Of a DNA stretch of 7,788 nucleotides, positions 1 through 6,596 are shown in pieces. The position numbers and the translations under genes are program-made. Numbering within the stretch: the stretch's first letter is position 1; each line of letters begins with the position of its first letter. This DNA comes from an uncultured Ruminococcus sp. (GTDB lineage: Bacteria > Bacillota > Clostridia > Oscillospirales > Acutalibacteraceae): NCBI GenBank assembly GCA_902803125.1, contig CADCOZ010000009.1, forward strand, positions 1 through 7,788. The letters run 5' to 3'. Below the pieces are notes generated by a model that was not told the DNA's origin, did not search any database, and worked only from the letters and a program-made list of their open reading frames with translations.

Positions 1-32
1 GGAACCCCTTTTTTCGCCAGAAAAGGGGTTCC
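1..32. repeat. Perfect 12-bp inverted repeat (hairpin) at window edge
   Basis: GGAACCCCTTTT (1-12) is the exact reverse complement of AAAAGGGGTTCC (21-32), with an 8-base loop. There is no T-run after it on the + strand; CCCCC follows. A factor-independent terminator in + orientation is therefore doubtful, and what lies to the left is outside the window. A related GGGGAACCCCTTT string recurs at 1461-1473, so this is more likely part of a dispersed hairpin family than a private terminator. Confidence 0.55.
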
Positions 33-38
33 CCCAAC

Positions 39-87
39 GGGGTCCAGGGGCAGAGTCCCTGGTGGGGTTTGGGGCAAAGCCCCAACA
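39..87 (+). repeat. Partial copy of a dispersed hairpin repeat (copy 1)
   Basis: This stretch has the same order of blocks as the right half of the repeat at 6473-6585: a CAGGGGCAGAGTCCCTG hairpin (44-62, arms CCAGGGG/TCCCTGG), then TTGGGGC-AAA-GCCCCAA (69-85). It differs from the other two copies mainly in having GGGG where they have GGAGGG, with compensating changes in the opposite arm, so the hairpin is kept. It ends about 15 bases before the -35 box of rarA. The left half of the repeat is missing or replaced by the hairpin at 1-32. Confidence 0.7.
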
Positions 88-101
88 ACAAAGCCACAAC
101 A

Positions 102-130
102 TTGACTATTGGGAGAAGATTTAGTATAGT
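102..130 (+). promoter_or_regulatory. Putative sigma-A-type promoter of rarA
   Basis: TTGACT (102-107), a 17-base spacer and TATAGT (125-130) closely match the -35 and -10 consensus. The expected start of transcription near 136-138 would fall inside the AGGAGGA at 134-140. Either the mRNA leader is very short and uses the AAAGG at 146-150 as ribosome site, or transcription starts elsewhere. The promoter lies just outside the hairpin repeat, so rarA is probably its own transcription unit. Confidence 0.55.
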
Positions 131-152
131 AGTAGGAGGAAAGAGAAAGGCG

Positions 153-1430
153 ATGATGGAAATGAACAGCCCATTAGCAGACAGACTGCGTCCGCAAAGT
201 TTGGACGATATAGCCGGACAGCATCATTTATTAGACAGAGGAAAGCCGCTCAGAGCTATCATTGAATCGGGACAGATTCCAAACATGGTGTTCTATGGGC
301 CTTCGGGGGTCGGAAAAACGACACTGGCCACCATTATCGCCAAACAAACCAACCGTACCCTACGGAAACTCAACGGCACTACCGCCTCTACGGCCGATAT
401 TCGCCGCATTGTGGATGAATTGTCGGGGTTCAGCGGAATCAACGGCATTTTGCTTTATTTGGACGAAATACAATACTTCAACAAGAAACAACAGCAGACC
501 TTGCTGGAGTTCATCGAAAACGGCAGTATCACCCTGATTGCTTCCACCACCGAGAACCCGTATTTTTATGTTTATAGTGCTATCCTCAGCCGGTCAACTG
601 TGTTTGAGTTCAAGCCGCTGCATAAAACCGATGCGGAACAGGCTGTGCGGCGGGCTATCGCCTGTTTAGCAAAGGAAACAGGCGAAACACTTGTATTCTC
701 AGATGCGTGTGTGGCACATATCGCTTCGGCCTGCGGCGGCGATGTGCGGAAAGCTGTCAATGCGGTGGAATTATCCGTGCTGTCAACGCCGCTAAACGGA
801 CAAACACGCACGGTTGCCTTGGAAACAGTGGTGTCGCTGACACAAAAAAGTGCGGTCAAATATGACCGTGAGGGCGATGAACACTATGATTTGCTGTCGG
901 CGTTTCAAAAATCCATGCGGGGTTCCGATCCCGATGCGGCCGTGCATTATTTAGCCCGTATCTTAGCGGCAGATGATTTGCCTTCGGCCTGTCGGCGTTT
1001 GATGGTGTGTGCGTGTGAAGATGTGGGCTTGGCCAACCCGCAGATTATCCCAATCGTCAAGGCGGCTGTTGATGCGGCGATGATGGTCGGTCTGCCCGAA
1101 GCAAGAATCCCGCTGGCCGATGCGGTGATTTTAGTTGCCTTGTCGCCCAAATCCAATGCCGCCTATAACGCCATCAATCGAGCGATGGCAGATGTACAGG
1201 CCGGTAAAGGCGGCGGTTTCCCCCGTCATCTGCAAAACAAGCATTATGACGGAGCGGAGGCCGCCGTTAAGGGACAGTTTTATTTGTATCCCCATGACTA
1301 TCCCGATCACTGGGTTGCACAGCAGTATCTGCCCGATGCCCTACAGGGTACCGTATACTATGAACCGGGGCAGAACAAAACCGAACAGGCCTATCGAGCT
1401 TATTGGCTGAACATCAAAAAGCATACCTGA
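153..1430 (+). CDS. rarA: Replication-associated recombination protein A (RarA/MgsA), AAA+ ATPase
   Basis: The 425-residue product matches the usual RarA length (about 420-450). RarA (MgsA; Mgs1/WRNIP1 in eukaryotes) is a cytoplasmic tetrameric AAA+ ATPase that acts at stalled replication forks and single-stranded gaps. Visible motifs are Walker A GPSGVGKT (49-56), Walker B LLYLDE (100-105) followed by the RarA-type QYFNKKQQ (107-114), sensor 1 STTEN (131-135) and a putative arginine finger in SRS (R147). The C-terminal MgsA oligomerisation part is clear from EGDEHYDLLSAF, MRGSDPDAA and ACEDVGLANP. Homology begins at SPLADRLRP, so a start inside the upstream repeat (TTG at 69) is unlikely. 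ATG at 153, 156 or 162 is possible; 153 is chosen because AGGAGGA (134-140) and AAAGG (146-150) precede it. It appears monocistronic, with a terminator at 1583-1625. Confidence 0.95.
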   Translation: MMEMNSPLADRLRPQSLDDIAGQHHLLDRGKPLRAIIESGQIPNMVFYGPSGVGKTTLATIIAKQTNRTLRKLNGTTASTADIRRIVDELSGFSGINGILLYLDEIQYFNKKQQQTLLEFIENGSITLIASTTENPYFYVYSAILSRSTVFEFKPLHKTDAEQAVRRAIACLAKETGETLVFSDACVAHIASACGGDVRKAVNAVELSVLSTPLNGQTRTVALETVVSLTQKSAVKYDREGDEHYDLLSAFQKSMRGSDPDAAVHYLARILAADDLPSACRRLMVCACEDVGLANPQIIPIVKAAVDAAMMVGLPEARIPLADAVILVALSPKSNAAYNAINRAMADVQAGKGGGFPRHLQNKHYDGAEAAVKGQFYLYPHDYPDHWVAQQYLPDALQGTVYYEPGQNKTEQAYRAYWLNIKKHT

Positions 1431-1473
1431 CAATAACCCCTGTCAACCGTCAGCTACTTAGGGGAACCCCTTT

Positions 1474-1562
1474 CCGAAATTCGCTGACTTTTGGCTCCTC
1501 ACACATTATTCATTATTCGTTATTCATTTTTTCTCCTCCTTCCCGAAATTCGCTGATTTTGA
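1474..1562. repeat. Pair of short direct repeats with a TTATTCA-rich spacer
   Basis: The 14-mer CCGAAATTCGCTGA occurs at 1474-1487 and again at 1543-1556, 69 bases apart, each followed by TTTTG after at most one extra base. Between them lies a period-7 CATTATT tract (1504-1528). On the minus strand an AGGAGGAG (1533-1540) stands five bases in front of an ATG (1525-1527) that opens only a four-codon frame ending in TAA. No gene is supported here. It looks like decayed repetitive intergenic DNA. Confidence 0.55.
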
Positions 1563-1582
1563 CCTGCCAAAAAGAAATTTTG

Positions 1583-1625
1583 AATCCCTTTTCCTGTCAT
1601 ATCATCCGACAGGAAAAGGGATTTT
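1583..1625 (+). terminator. Intrinsic terminator downstream of rarA
   Basis: A perfect 16-bp stem, AATCCCTTTTCCTGTC (1583-1598) with GACAGGAAAAGGGATT (1608-1623), encloses a 9-base loop and is followed by a short T-run (1622-1625). It is about 150 bases after the rarA stop and separates rarA from the transporter operon. The T-run is short, so efficiency may be moderate. On the minus strand only CAAAATTT follows the stem. Confidence 0.7.
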
Positions 1626-1651
1626 GGGGACAGCTATCGGAATATCTTACA

Positions 1652-1885
1652 GTTTCAATCCACGCACGGCAGTAAAGTGGAGTTACGATTTTTACATCTG
1701 CCTTACAGATGACCCATCTTCTGTTCTCAGGCGTGGATGGCTCTCTTGTCAGCAGGGGATACCGTTGCACTCCACCCCTACTGCCGCTTTTCGTATATCA
1801 TCATAATATTTTGTTTGTCAATGATAAACACATAGGGAGCCATTCATCCCACCGCCTATAAAGACGAGGGAATCCTTGCTCGTTA
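1652..1885 (+). mobile_element. Structured segment with IS200/IS605-like right end (possible omega-RNA remnant)
   Basis: Two long-range pairings are visible. CGGCAGTA/TACTGCCG plus GTGGAGT/ACTCCAC (1667-1683 with 1769-1786) form a 15-bp stem with one small internal loop. ATCCACGC (1658-1665) is complementary to GCGTGGAT (1731-1738); this crosses the first stem, so it would be a pseudoknot or an alternative fold. Inside are a CATCTG/CAGATG hairpin (1695-1711) and CCATC/GATGG (1714-1740). The 3' part, CATTCATCCC (1841-1850), CTATAAAG (1856-1863) and GGGAATCCTTGC (1868-1879), resembles from memory the conserved right end of IS200/IS605-family elements, where the tnpB guide RNA (omega RNA) ends. 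No transposase or tnpB frame is present. A tnpB-less remnant or small non-autonomous derivative is most likely. An unrelated leader RNA of the transporter is less likely, because the transporter promoter lies downstream. Confidence 0.45.
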
Positions 1886-1927
1886 AGTTGAAAAATTAGA
1901 AAATCATCATAAAATCTAATGATTGTA

Positions 1928-1956
1928 TTGCAAACTATTAGGAAATATGCTATAAT
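1928..1956 (+). promoter_or_regulatory. Promoter of the amino-acid ABC transporter operon
   Basis: TTGCAA (1928-1933), a 17-base spacer and a perfect TATAAT (1951-1956) are present, with an extended -10 TG at 1948-1949. Transcription would start near 1963, giving a leader of about 25 bases that carries GGAGGAG (1975-1981) six bases before the ATG at 1988. The leader is too short for a riboswitch. Any control would have to act at the promoter itself; I see no clear operator palindrome across it. Confidence 0.75.
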
Positions 1957-1987
1957 CGGTAACATCTTGTTTGTGGAGGAGAGAACT

Positions 1988-4987
1988 ATGGTGAAAACCA
2001 ACCAACAAAAAAGAAGCGTTGCCGTGCTGATGGCAATCGTTCTGACGGCACTTTGTTTCACCCTGATACTGCACACCCCTTTGGTGCAGGCCGTTGGTGA
2101 AGAGGAAACGAAACCGACAGAAGACTATACCCTGAGCGGCAAAAACATTGGTGTACAGCTTGGCACCATCGCCGAACGGAAAATGCTGGCCTATGAGGAA
2201 ACCTCCCGTTCGACCATCGAACGATATTATGCTTTGGCCGATGCGGTCAAAGCCTTGGAGGAAAAGACCATCGACTGTATCCTGACCGATGAATCGGCGG
2301 CTGTATCTTTGGCAGAAGGCAGTGACACGCTGAAGGTCTACGAAAAGCCGTTTTCCTCCGAGGAATGTGCGTTTGCCCTTCAGAAAGACAATGCAGAGCT
2401 GCTGAAATCCATCAACAATGCCCTGAAAACCCTCAAGGACAACGGTACACTGGACAGCATTTATAAAAACTATATCGGTCCGGATACCCAAAAGGGCAGA
2501 AGCCCCTATAAGGTGCAGGAAAAGGAACGCACCGATACCCTGACACTGGCGGTCAGCACCGATAACAAACCGTTTTCTTATACGGAAGGAAACCGCATCA
2601 TCGGTTTAGATGTGGACGTAATGCAGGCCGTTTGTGACATACTGGGGTATGAATTAGTGCTTCAGGAGATGTCCGCAGACGATATTGTTTATGCTCTTGA
2701 TATCGGCATGGTATCGGCCGCCGCCGGTTTGCCGCTCAATGACAACAACAAAAAGTCTATGAACTTCTCTTCCGTATACGCCGTTGCCGTACAAAGCGTT
2801 GTTTTGTATGAGGAACCGGCACCGGTGGAGGAATCCTCCGAACCAGCCGAAGAAGATAATCCGGACGACTACGACTTCACGAACAAAACCATTGGTGTAC
2901 AGCTTGGCACCACCGGCGATATCTACGCTACGGATTATGAAGATGACGGCACCGCCAAGGTAGAACGCTACAGCAAGGCTGCCGATGCCATTCAGGCTTT
3001 GAAGCAGAAAAAGCTGGACTGCGTTATTCTGGACGAACAGCCCGCTAAAGAATTTGTGGCAAGAAACAATGATATCCGCATTCTGCCCAAGGAATTCACC
3101 TTAGAGGATTATGCCCTCTGCCTGAAAAAAGGCAACACAGAATTGCTCGACAAAGTCAATACAGCGTTGGCAAAGCTGAAAGAAGACGGCACCATTCAAA
3201 AAATCATTACCAACTACATCGGCACCGATGAAGAAAAAGGCACCATGCCCTATGAGAAAAAGGACGTGAAGCGAAACGGTAAGCTGATCGTGGCCACCAA
3301 TGCCGAGTTCCCGCCGTATGAATATGTGGACAACGGCAAAATTACCGGTATCGACATGGACATTATGCAGGCTATTTGTGATGAACTGGGCATGGAAATG
3401 ACCATTGAGAACATGAAGTTTGATTCCATTATTTCTGCCGTCAATGCCGGCAAAGCCGATATCGGTGCCGCCGGTATGACCGTGACCGAGGACAGAAAAA
3501 AGAATGCGGACTTTTCCGACAGCTACACCACCTCTAAACAGGTCATCATCGTATACAATGAACCCAAAGATGAAATTACCGGTGTAGATGACCTGATCGG
3601 AAAGCATATCGGCGTACAGCTTGGCACCACCGGCGATATTTATGCAACGGATTATGAGGACAACGGCACGGCCTATGTTGAACGCTTCCTCAAGGCGGCC
3701 GATGCCATTCAGGCCCTCAAACAGCAAAAGCTGGATTGTGTGATTTTGGACGAACAGCCCGCCAAAGCCTTTGCGGCAAAAAATCTTGATATCAAGATTA
3801 TCGACGAAGAATTTGTTTCGGAATCTTATGCCCTCTGTTTGAAGAAAGGCAATCAGGAACTGCTGGATAAAATCAACGCCGCCCTGCTGAAACTGAAAGA
3901 AGACGGCACGATTCATAAAATTATCACCAACTATATCGGCACCGATGAAGAGGTCAGCCAAACGCCCTATGAGAAAAAAGACGTGGAGCGAAACGGTAAG
4001 CTGGTCGTGGCGACCAATGCCGAATTCCCGCCGTATGAATATGTGGACAACGGCACAATTACCGGTATCGACATGGACATCATGCAGGCCATCTGCGATG
4101 AACTCGGCATGGAAATGACCATTGAAAACATGAAGTTCGATTCCATTATTTCCGCTGTCAATGCCGGCAAAGCCGATGTGGGAGCTGCCGGTATGACCGT
4201 GACCGAAGACAGAAAAAAGAATGTGGATTTCTCCGAAAGCTACACCACTTCCAAACAGGTTATCCTCGTTTATAATAAAGATGCCGCAGAAGGCAATTTT
4301 TCCTTTGTTGAGAAGCTCAAGCAAAACTTTATTGATCAGGACAGATGGCGTTACTTGGCGGACGGTTTGGGAACGACCCTGCTTATTACTTTTTTATCCC
4401 TTCTTGTGGGGTTGGTACTCGGTATTCTGATTGCTGTGGTGCGTACTGTCCATGACCAGAACGGCAAGCTAAAGATTCTGAATGCTGTCTGTAAGTTCTA
4501 CCTGACCATCATCAGAGGTACGCCGGCTGTTTTGCAGTTGTTGATTATCTACTACGGTATTTTCAATGCCGTCAACGTCAGCAAGGTGCTGGTGGCTGTC
4601 ATCGCCTTTGGTCTGAACTCGGCGGCTTATGTGGCAGAAGTGATTCGTTCCGGTATCAATTCCGTAGACAAAGGTCAGTTTGAAGCAGGACGCTGTCTTG
4701 GTCTGACTTATAAACAAACTATGTCTAACATTATCATGCCGCAGGCCTTCAAGAATATGCTGCCGGCTCTGCTCAATGAGTCCATCAGCCTGCTGAAAGA
4801 AACTGCTATCTGCGGTTATATCGCTTTGCAGGATCTCACCATGGGCGGCGATATCATCCGTTCACAGACCTTTGATGCTTTCCTGCCGCTGATTGCCGTA
4901 GCCATTGTTTATCTGATTATCGTTGCTATTCTGTCACGCATTGTTACGATTCTGGAAAGGAGATTGAAGAAAAATGAAAACAAGTAA
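1988..4987 (+). CDS. Triple substrate-binding-domain/permease fusion protein of a polar amino-acid ABC importer
   Basis: A 999-residue protein begins with a signal peptide or N-terminal membrane helix (hydrophobic 11-28, possible cleavage after VQA 33-35). Three repeats of family-3 solute-binding lobes follow: C-lobes starting near 54, 302 and 541 (IGVQLGT each time) and N-lobes starting near 183, 429 and 668. A HisM/GlnP-type permease domain ends the chain (about 785-999), with membrane segments from about 794 and the EAA loop [12 protein letters not shown] (899-910). Repeats 2 and 3 keep typical ligand residues: TT at 308-309 and 547-548, Asp 349 and 588, Arg 503 and 742. Repeat 1 does not (see findings). 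An acidic Pro/Glu linker (about 275-296) separates repeats 1 and 2. Lactococcal GlnPQ has two fused binding domains; three is unusual. The ATG at 1988 is set by GGAGGAG six bases upstream; an in-frame ATG at 1919 precedes the promoter. Substrate is unproven; glutamine, glutamate or another polar amino acid fits. Confidence 0.93.
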   Translation: MVKTNQQKRSVAVLMAIVLTALCFTLILHTPLVQAVGEEETKPTEDYTLSGKNIGVQLGTIAERKMLAYEETSRSTIERYYALADAVKALEEKTIDCILTDESAAVSLAEGSDTLKVYEKPFSSEECAFALQKDNAELLKSINNALKTLKDNGTLDSIYKNYIGPDTQKGRSPYKVQEKERTDTLTLAVSTDNKPFSYTEGNRIIGLDVDVMQAVCDILGYELVLQEMSADDIVYALDIGMVSAAAGLPLNDNNKKSMNFSSVYAVAVQSVVLYEEPAPVEESSEPAEEDNPDDYDFTNKTIGVQLGTTGDIYATDYEDDGTAKVERYSKAADAIQALKQKKLDCVILDEQPAKEFVARNNDIRILPKEFTLEDYALCLKKGNTELLDKVNTALAKLKEDGTIQKIITNYIGTDEEKGTMPYEKKDVKRNGKLIVATNAEFPPYEYVDNGKITGIDMDIMQAICDELGMEMTIENMKFDSIISAVNAGKADIGAAGMTVTEDRKKNADFSDSYTTSKQVIIVYNEPKDEITGVDDLIGKHIGVQLGTTGDIYATDYEDNGTAYVERFLKAADAIQALKQQKLDCVILDEQPAKAFAAKNLDIKIIDEEFVSESYALCLKKGNQELLDKINAALLKLKEDGTIHKIITNYIGTDEEVSQTPYEKKDVERNGKLVVATNAEFPPYEYVDNGTITGIDMDIMQAICDELGMEMTIENMKFDSIISAVNAGKADVGAAGMTVTEDRKKNVDFSESYTTSKQVILVYNKDAAEGNFSFVEKLKQNFIDQDRWRYLADGLGTTLLITFLSLLVGLVLGILIAVVRTVHDQNGKLKILNAVCKFYLTIIRGTPAVLQLLIIYYGIFNAVNVSKVLVAVIAFGLNSAAYVAEVIRSGINSVDKGQFEAGRCLGLTYKQTMSNIIMPQAFKNMLPALLNESISLLKETAICGYIALQDLTMGGDIIRSQTFDAFLPLIAVAIVYLIIVAILSRIVTILERRLKKNENK
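2867..4300 (+). repeat. 717-bp in-frame tandem duplication inside the binding-protein gene
   Basis: Two units lie head to tail with a constant 717-base (239-codon) offset and no visible indel: [10 protein letters not shown] at 2891 and 3608, and the N-lobe start at 3272 and 3989. By eye the N-lobe halves differ at about six of some 93 residues, while the C-lobe halves differ at roughly a fifth of positions. A third, much more diverged unit starts at 2147, offset 744 bases because of the extra linker. Unit borders are approximate, because any phase of the repeat is equivalent. Confidence 0.9.
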
Positions 4988-5798
4988 TACCCCCTCAGAA
5001 GCCGCCGTTACTCTTAAGAAAGACTCCGAAAACAAGCGTGAAAAGATTGCCGCCAATGCCGACAAAGCCAATATCCTGATTGAAGTGCAGAATCTCTGCA
5101 AGAGTTTTGGCGACCATCAGGTTCTCAGAGGCATTAGCACCACGATTACCAAAGGCGAAGTTATTGCCATTATCGGGCCGTCCGGCTGTGGCAAATCCAC
5201 CTTTCTGCGTTCTCTGAACCTGCTGGAGGTTCCCACCTCCGGTGTAATCCTGTTTGAAGGAACGAATATTACGGACAAAAGCGTCGATATCAATAAAATG
5301 CGTGAAAAAATGGGCATGGTGTTCCAGCAGTTCAATCTGTTCCCGAATATGTCCATTCGCAAAAACATTATGTTGGCTCCCGTCAAACTGGGCAAAATGT
5401 CGAAGGAAGAAGCCGCCAAAAAAGCCGATGAACTGCTGACCCGTATCGGTCTGGCCGACAAAGCGGAGTCCTATCCCAACAGCTTATCCGGCGGTCAAAA
5501 ACAGCGTGTAGCAATTGTTCGAGCCTTAGCGATGAATCCCGATGTCATGCTGTTTGACGAACCGACCTCTGCTCTTGACCCCGAAATGGTAGGCGAGGTA
5601 CTGTCGCTGATGAAAGACCTGGCCAAAAGCGGCATGACGATGGTTATCGTCACCCACGAAATGGGTTTTGCCCGTGAAGTAGCCGACCGTGTCCTCTTCA
5701 TCCACGAAGGCGTCATCGCCGAAGAAAACACCCCCGAAGAATTCTTTGACCACCCCCAAAACCCCCGCCTGCAAGACTTCCTCTCCAAAGTATTATAG
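4974..5798 (+). CDS. Amino-acid ABC transporter ATP-binding protein (GlnQ/HisP family)
   Basis: This 274-residue cytoplasmic ATPase would power the importer encoded just upstream. All ABC motifs are present: Walker [10 protein letters not shown] (68-76), Q-loop QQ (118-119), signature LSGGQ (171-175), Walker B VMLFDEP (191-197), D-loop SALD (199-202) and switch H228. [17 protein letters not shown] and [15 protein letters not shown] are typical of the polar amino-acid subfamily. The ATG lies inside the end of the permease gene (14-base overlap), with AAAGGAG at 4956-4962, so translation is probably coupled. About 34 lysine- and glutamate-rich residues precede the usual start of the domain ([12 protein letters not shown], 35-46). 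No ATG lies between, so the extension seems real. No second permease gene follows, so a permease homodimer is expected. Confidence 0.95.
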   Translation: MKTSNTPSEAAVTLKKDSENKREKIAANADKANILIEVQNLCKSFGDHQVLRGISTTITKGEVIAIIGPSGCGKSTFLRSLNLLEVPTSGVILFEGTNITDKSVDINKMREKMGMVFQQFNLFPNMSIRKNIMLAPVKLGKMSKEEAAKKADELLTRIGLADKAESYPNSLSGGQKQRVAIVRALAMNPDVMLFDEPTSALDPEMVGEVLSLMKDLAKSGMTMVIVTHEMGFAREVADRVLFIHEGVIAEENTPEEFFDHPQNPRLQDFLSKVL

Positions 5799-5799
5799 T

Positions 5800-5912
5800 G
5801 TTGGAGGGCTTTGCCCTCCAAACCTCCCAGCAGGGACTCTGCCCCTGCACTCCCTAAAGGGACTAACTTCGTGTCGTCCGCAAGCCTTTGAAAAGGCTTG
5901 AGCGAAACTTTT
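5800..5912 (-). repeat. Dispersed hairpin repeat, copy A, abutting the ATPase stop codon
   Basis: This is the reverse complement of the repeat at 6473-6585, with a 35-base identical core and about 90% identity by eye. It contains TTGGAGGGC-TTT-GCCCTCCAA (5801-5821), a CAGGGAC/GCCCCTG hairpin with one mismatch (5831-5847), CCCTAAAGGG (5852-5861) and CAAGCCTTT/AAAGGCTTG (5881-5900), followed by a short T-run at 5909-5912. It begins directly after the TAG of the ATPase gene. Its hairpins could stabilise the 3' end of the transcript or stop transcription weakly, but the strong terminator lies further on. Confidence 0.85.
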
Positions 5913-6040
5913 AACTTGATGGTGCGAAAAGTTATTTCCTGCACAAAAACGAATTGACCCTATGGCATTCCAAAAGGGACAGCTTGATGCACCTTTGGCT
6001 AAAATGATTTCACCTTTCACATTTCTGTAAAACACAAAAA

Positions 6041-6095
6041 AGGGACTTTACCCACACCACCTTGAATGGTATGGACAAAGTCCCTCTATTTTTTT
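6041..6095 (+). terminator. Strong bidirectional intrinsic terminator of the ABC transporter operon
   Basis: AGGGACTTT (6041-6049) pairs with AAAGTCCCT (6077-6085), followed by a 7-T run (6089-6095). On the minus strand the same stem is followed by six T (6040-6035), so it can also end leftward transcripts, including a possible RNA from about 6115-6290. It lies about 240 bases after the ATPase stop, beyond repeat copy A. This suggests the repeat was inserted between the gene and its terminator. Confidence 0.8.
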
Positions 6096-6114
6096 GATTC
6101 CCACAACCCACCCT

Positions 6115-6290
6115 CGTTTGTCGTCAATACATGGTAGTAACAATGAACGGTAACGATACATTTGTACCGTGTCTGAGCATAACAATAACAGTGGGGAGTC
6201 GAACCCCGCCTTGCTCAAAGGCTGCCACGAGGTGCGGACTCCTTCTCAGCCGCAGAGATGTATTCGCCCGACAAACTTAACCTAAAGAAA
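6115..6290 (-). ncRNA. Hairpin-rich segment, candidate non-coding RNA (unidentified)
   Basis: Read leftward, several stems follow one another: TGCGG/CCGCA (6232-6253 region), GCCTT-TGAGC-AAGGC (6210-6224), GGGG-TTCGACT-CCCC (6194-6208, a T-arm-like loop) and ACGGTA/TACCGT (6147-6170 region). Leftward transcription would end at the stem 6041-6085 with six T after it. I find no acceptor stem for a tRNA, no tmRNA 5' domain, and no clear promoter. Six-frame reading gives no credible protein. Whether this is one RNA, and on which strand, is inference from structure only. Confidence 0.3.
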
Positions 6291-6472
6291 CACTGACAAA
6301 ACGTACAGGACAGCCCCGTATAAAAAACTGCTTCCGGCTTTGGGAAATAAGGAAGGACAGGTTATTCCACATTTCCCCAAAAAACTGTTGATACTCTTAC
6401 CCCCGCATGACACAAAACATGAAAATTCGTTTTATGTTTCCCTCAGAGAAAAACTTCAGGAATCATCAACAC
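6291..6472. other. Intergenic stretch with no recognisable gene
   Basis: This AT-richer stretch joins the structured segment to repeat copy B. It holds TTATTCCACA (6362-6371) and TGTTGATAC (6386-6394), which vaguely recall DnaA boxes but do not match the consensus. I see no open frame with a ribosome site, and no convincing promoter on either strand. Confidence 0.5.
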
Positions 6473-6585
6473 AAAAGTTTTTCGCAAGCTTTTCAAAGGC
6501 TTGCGGGCGACACGAAGTTAGTCCCTTTAGGGAGTGCAGGGGCAAAGCCTCTGGCGGGAGATTTGGAGGACAGAGCCCTCCAACA
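6473..6585 (+). repeat. Dispersed hairpin repeat, copy B, abutting the DIP1984-family stop codon
   Basis: This is an inverted copy of 5800-5912. It runs from AAAAGTTT (6473-6480) through GCAAGC...GGCTTGC, the identical core with CCCTTTAGGG (6523-6532), CAGGGGCAAAGCCTCTG, and TTGGAGG...CCCTCCAA. It ends about 11 bases from the stop codon of the leftward gene at 6597. As in copy A, the GGAGGG hairpin end faces the 3' end of a gene. Short frames read across it are repeat translations, not genes. Confidence 0.85.
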
Positions 6586-6596
6586 TTCCGGCGGGG

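Noticed and set aside
69..152. Upstream extension of rarA from a TTG at 69
   Set aside because: It would start inside the hairpin repeat and run through the promoter. RarA homology starts after residue 33 of that frame.
1652..1667. GTTTCAATCCACGCAC resembles the end of a type I-C CRISPR repeat
   Set aside because: Only half a repeat matches; there is no second copy at spacer distance and no cas gene. The string is better explained as part of the folded segment (it pairs with GCGTGGAT at 1731-1738).
3101..4324. Long open frame (407 codons) on the minus strand inside the transporter gene
   Set aside because: It mirrors the tandem repeat of the real gene in the opposite strand, has no ribosome site, and its protein is repetitive and unlike any family. 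It is a codon-bias shadow.
5793..6035. Small leftward frame reading through repeat copy A
   Set aside because: Half of it is translation of the dispersed repeat, whose translations recur in copy B. It has no ribosome site and overlaps the end of the ATPase gene.
6035..6135. T-box leader (AACGAGGGTGG followed by a terminator on the minus strand)
   Set aside because: The ACCGCG part of the T-box core is missing, stem I motifs are not seen, and no leftward gene lies downstream to be regulated.
6190..6262. tRNA or tmRNA suggested by a TTCGACT T-loop on the minus strand
   Set aside because: No matching acceptor stem, anticodon arm or CCA end is found at the right distance, and no tmRNA 5' domain is present.
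6362..6394. DnaA boxes or replication origin
   Set aside because: TTATTCCACA has an extra base and TGTTGATAC one or more mismatches relative to TTATCCACA-type boxes. There are only two, and no dnaA or dnaN is in the window.
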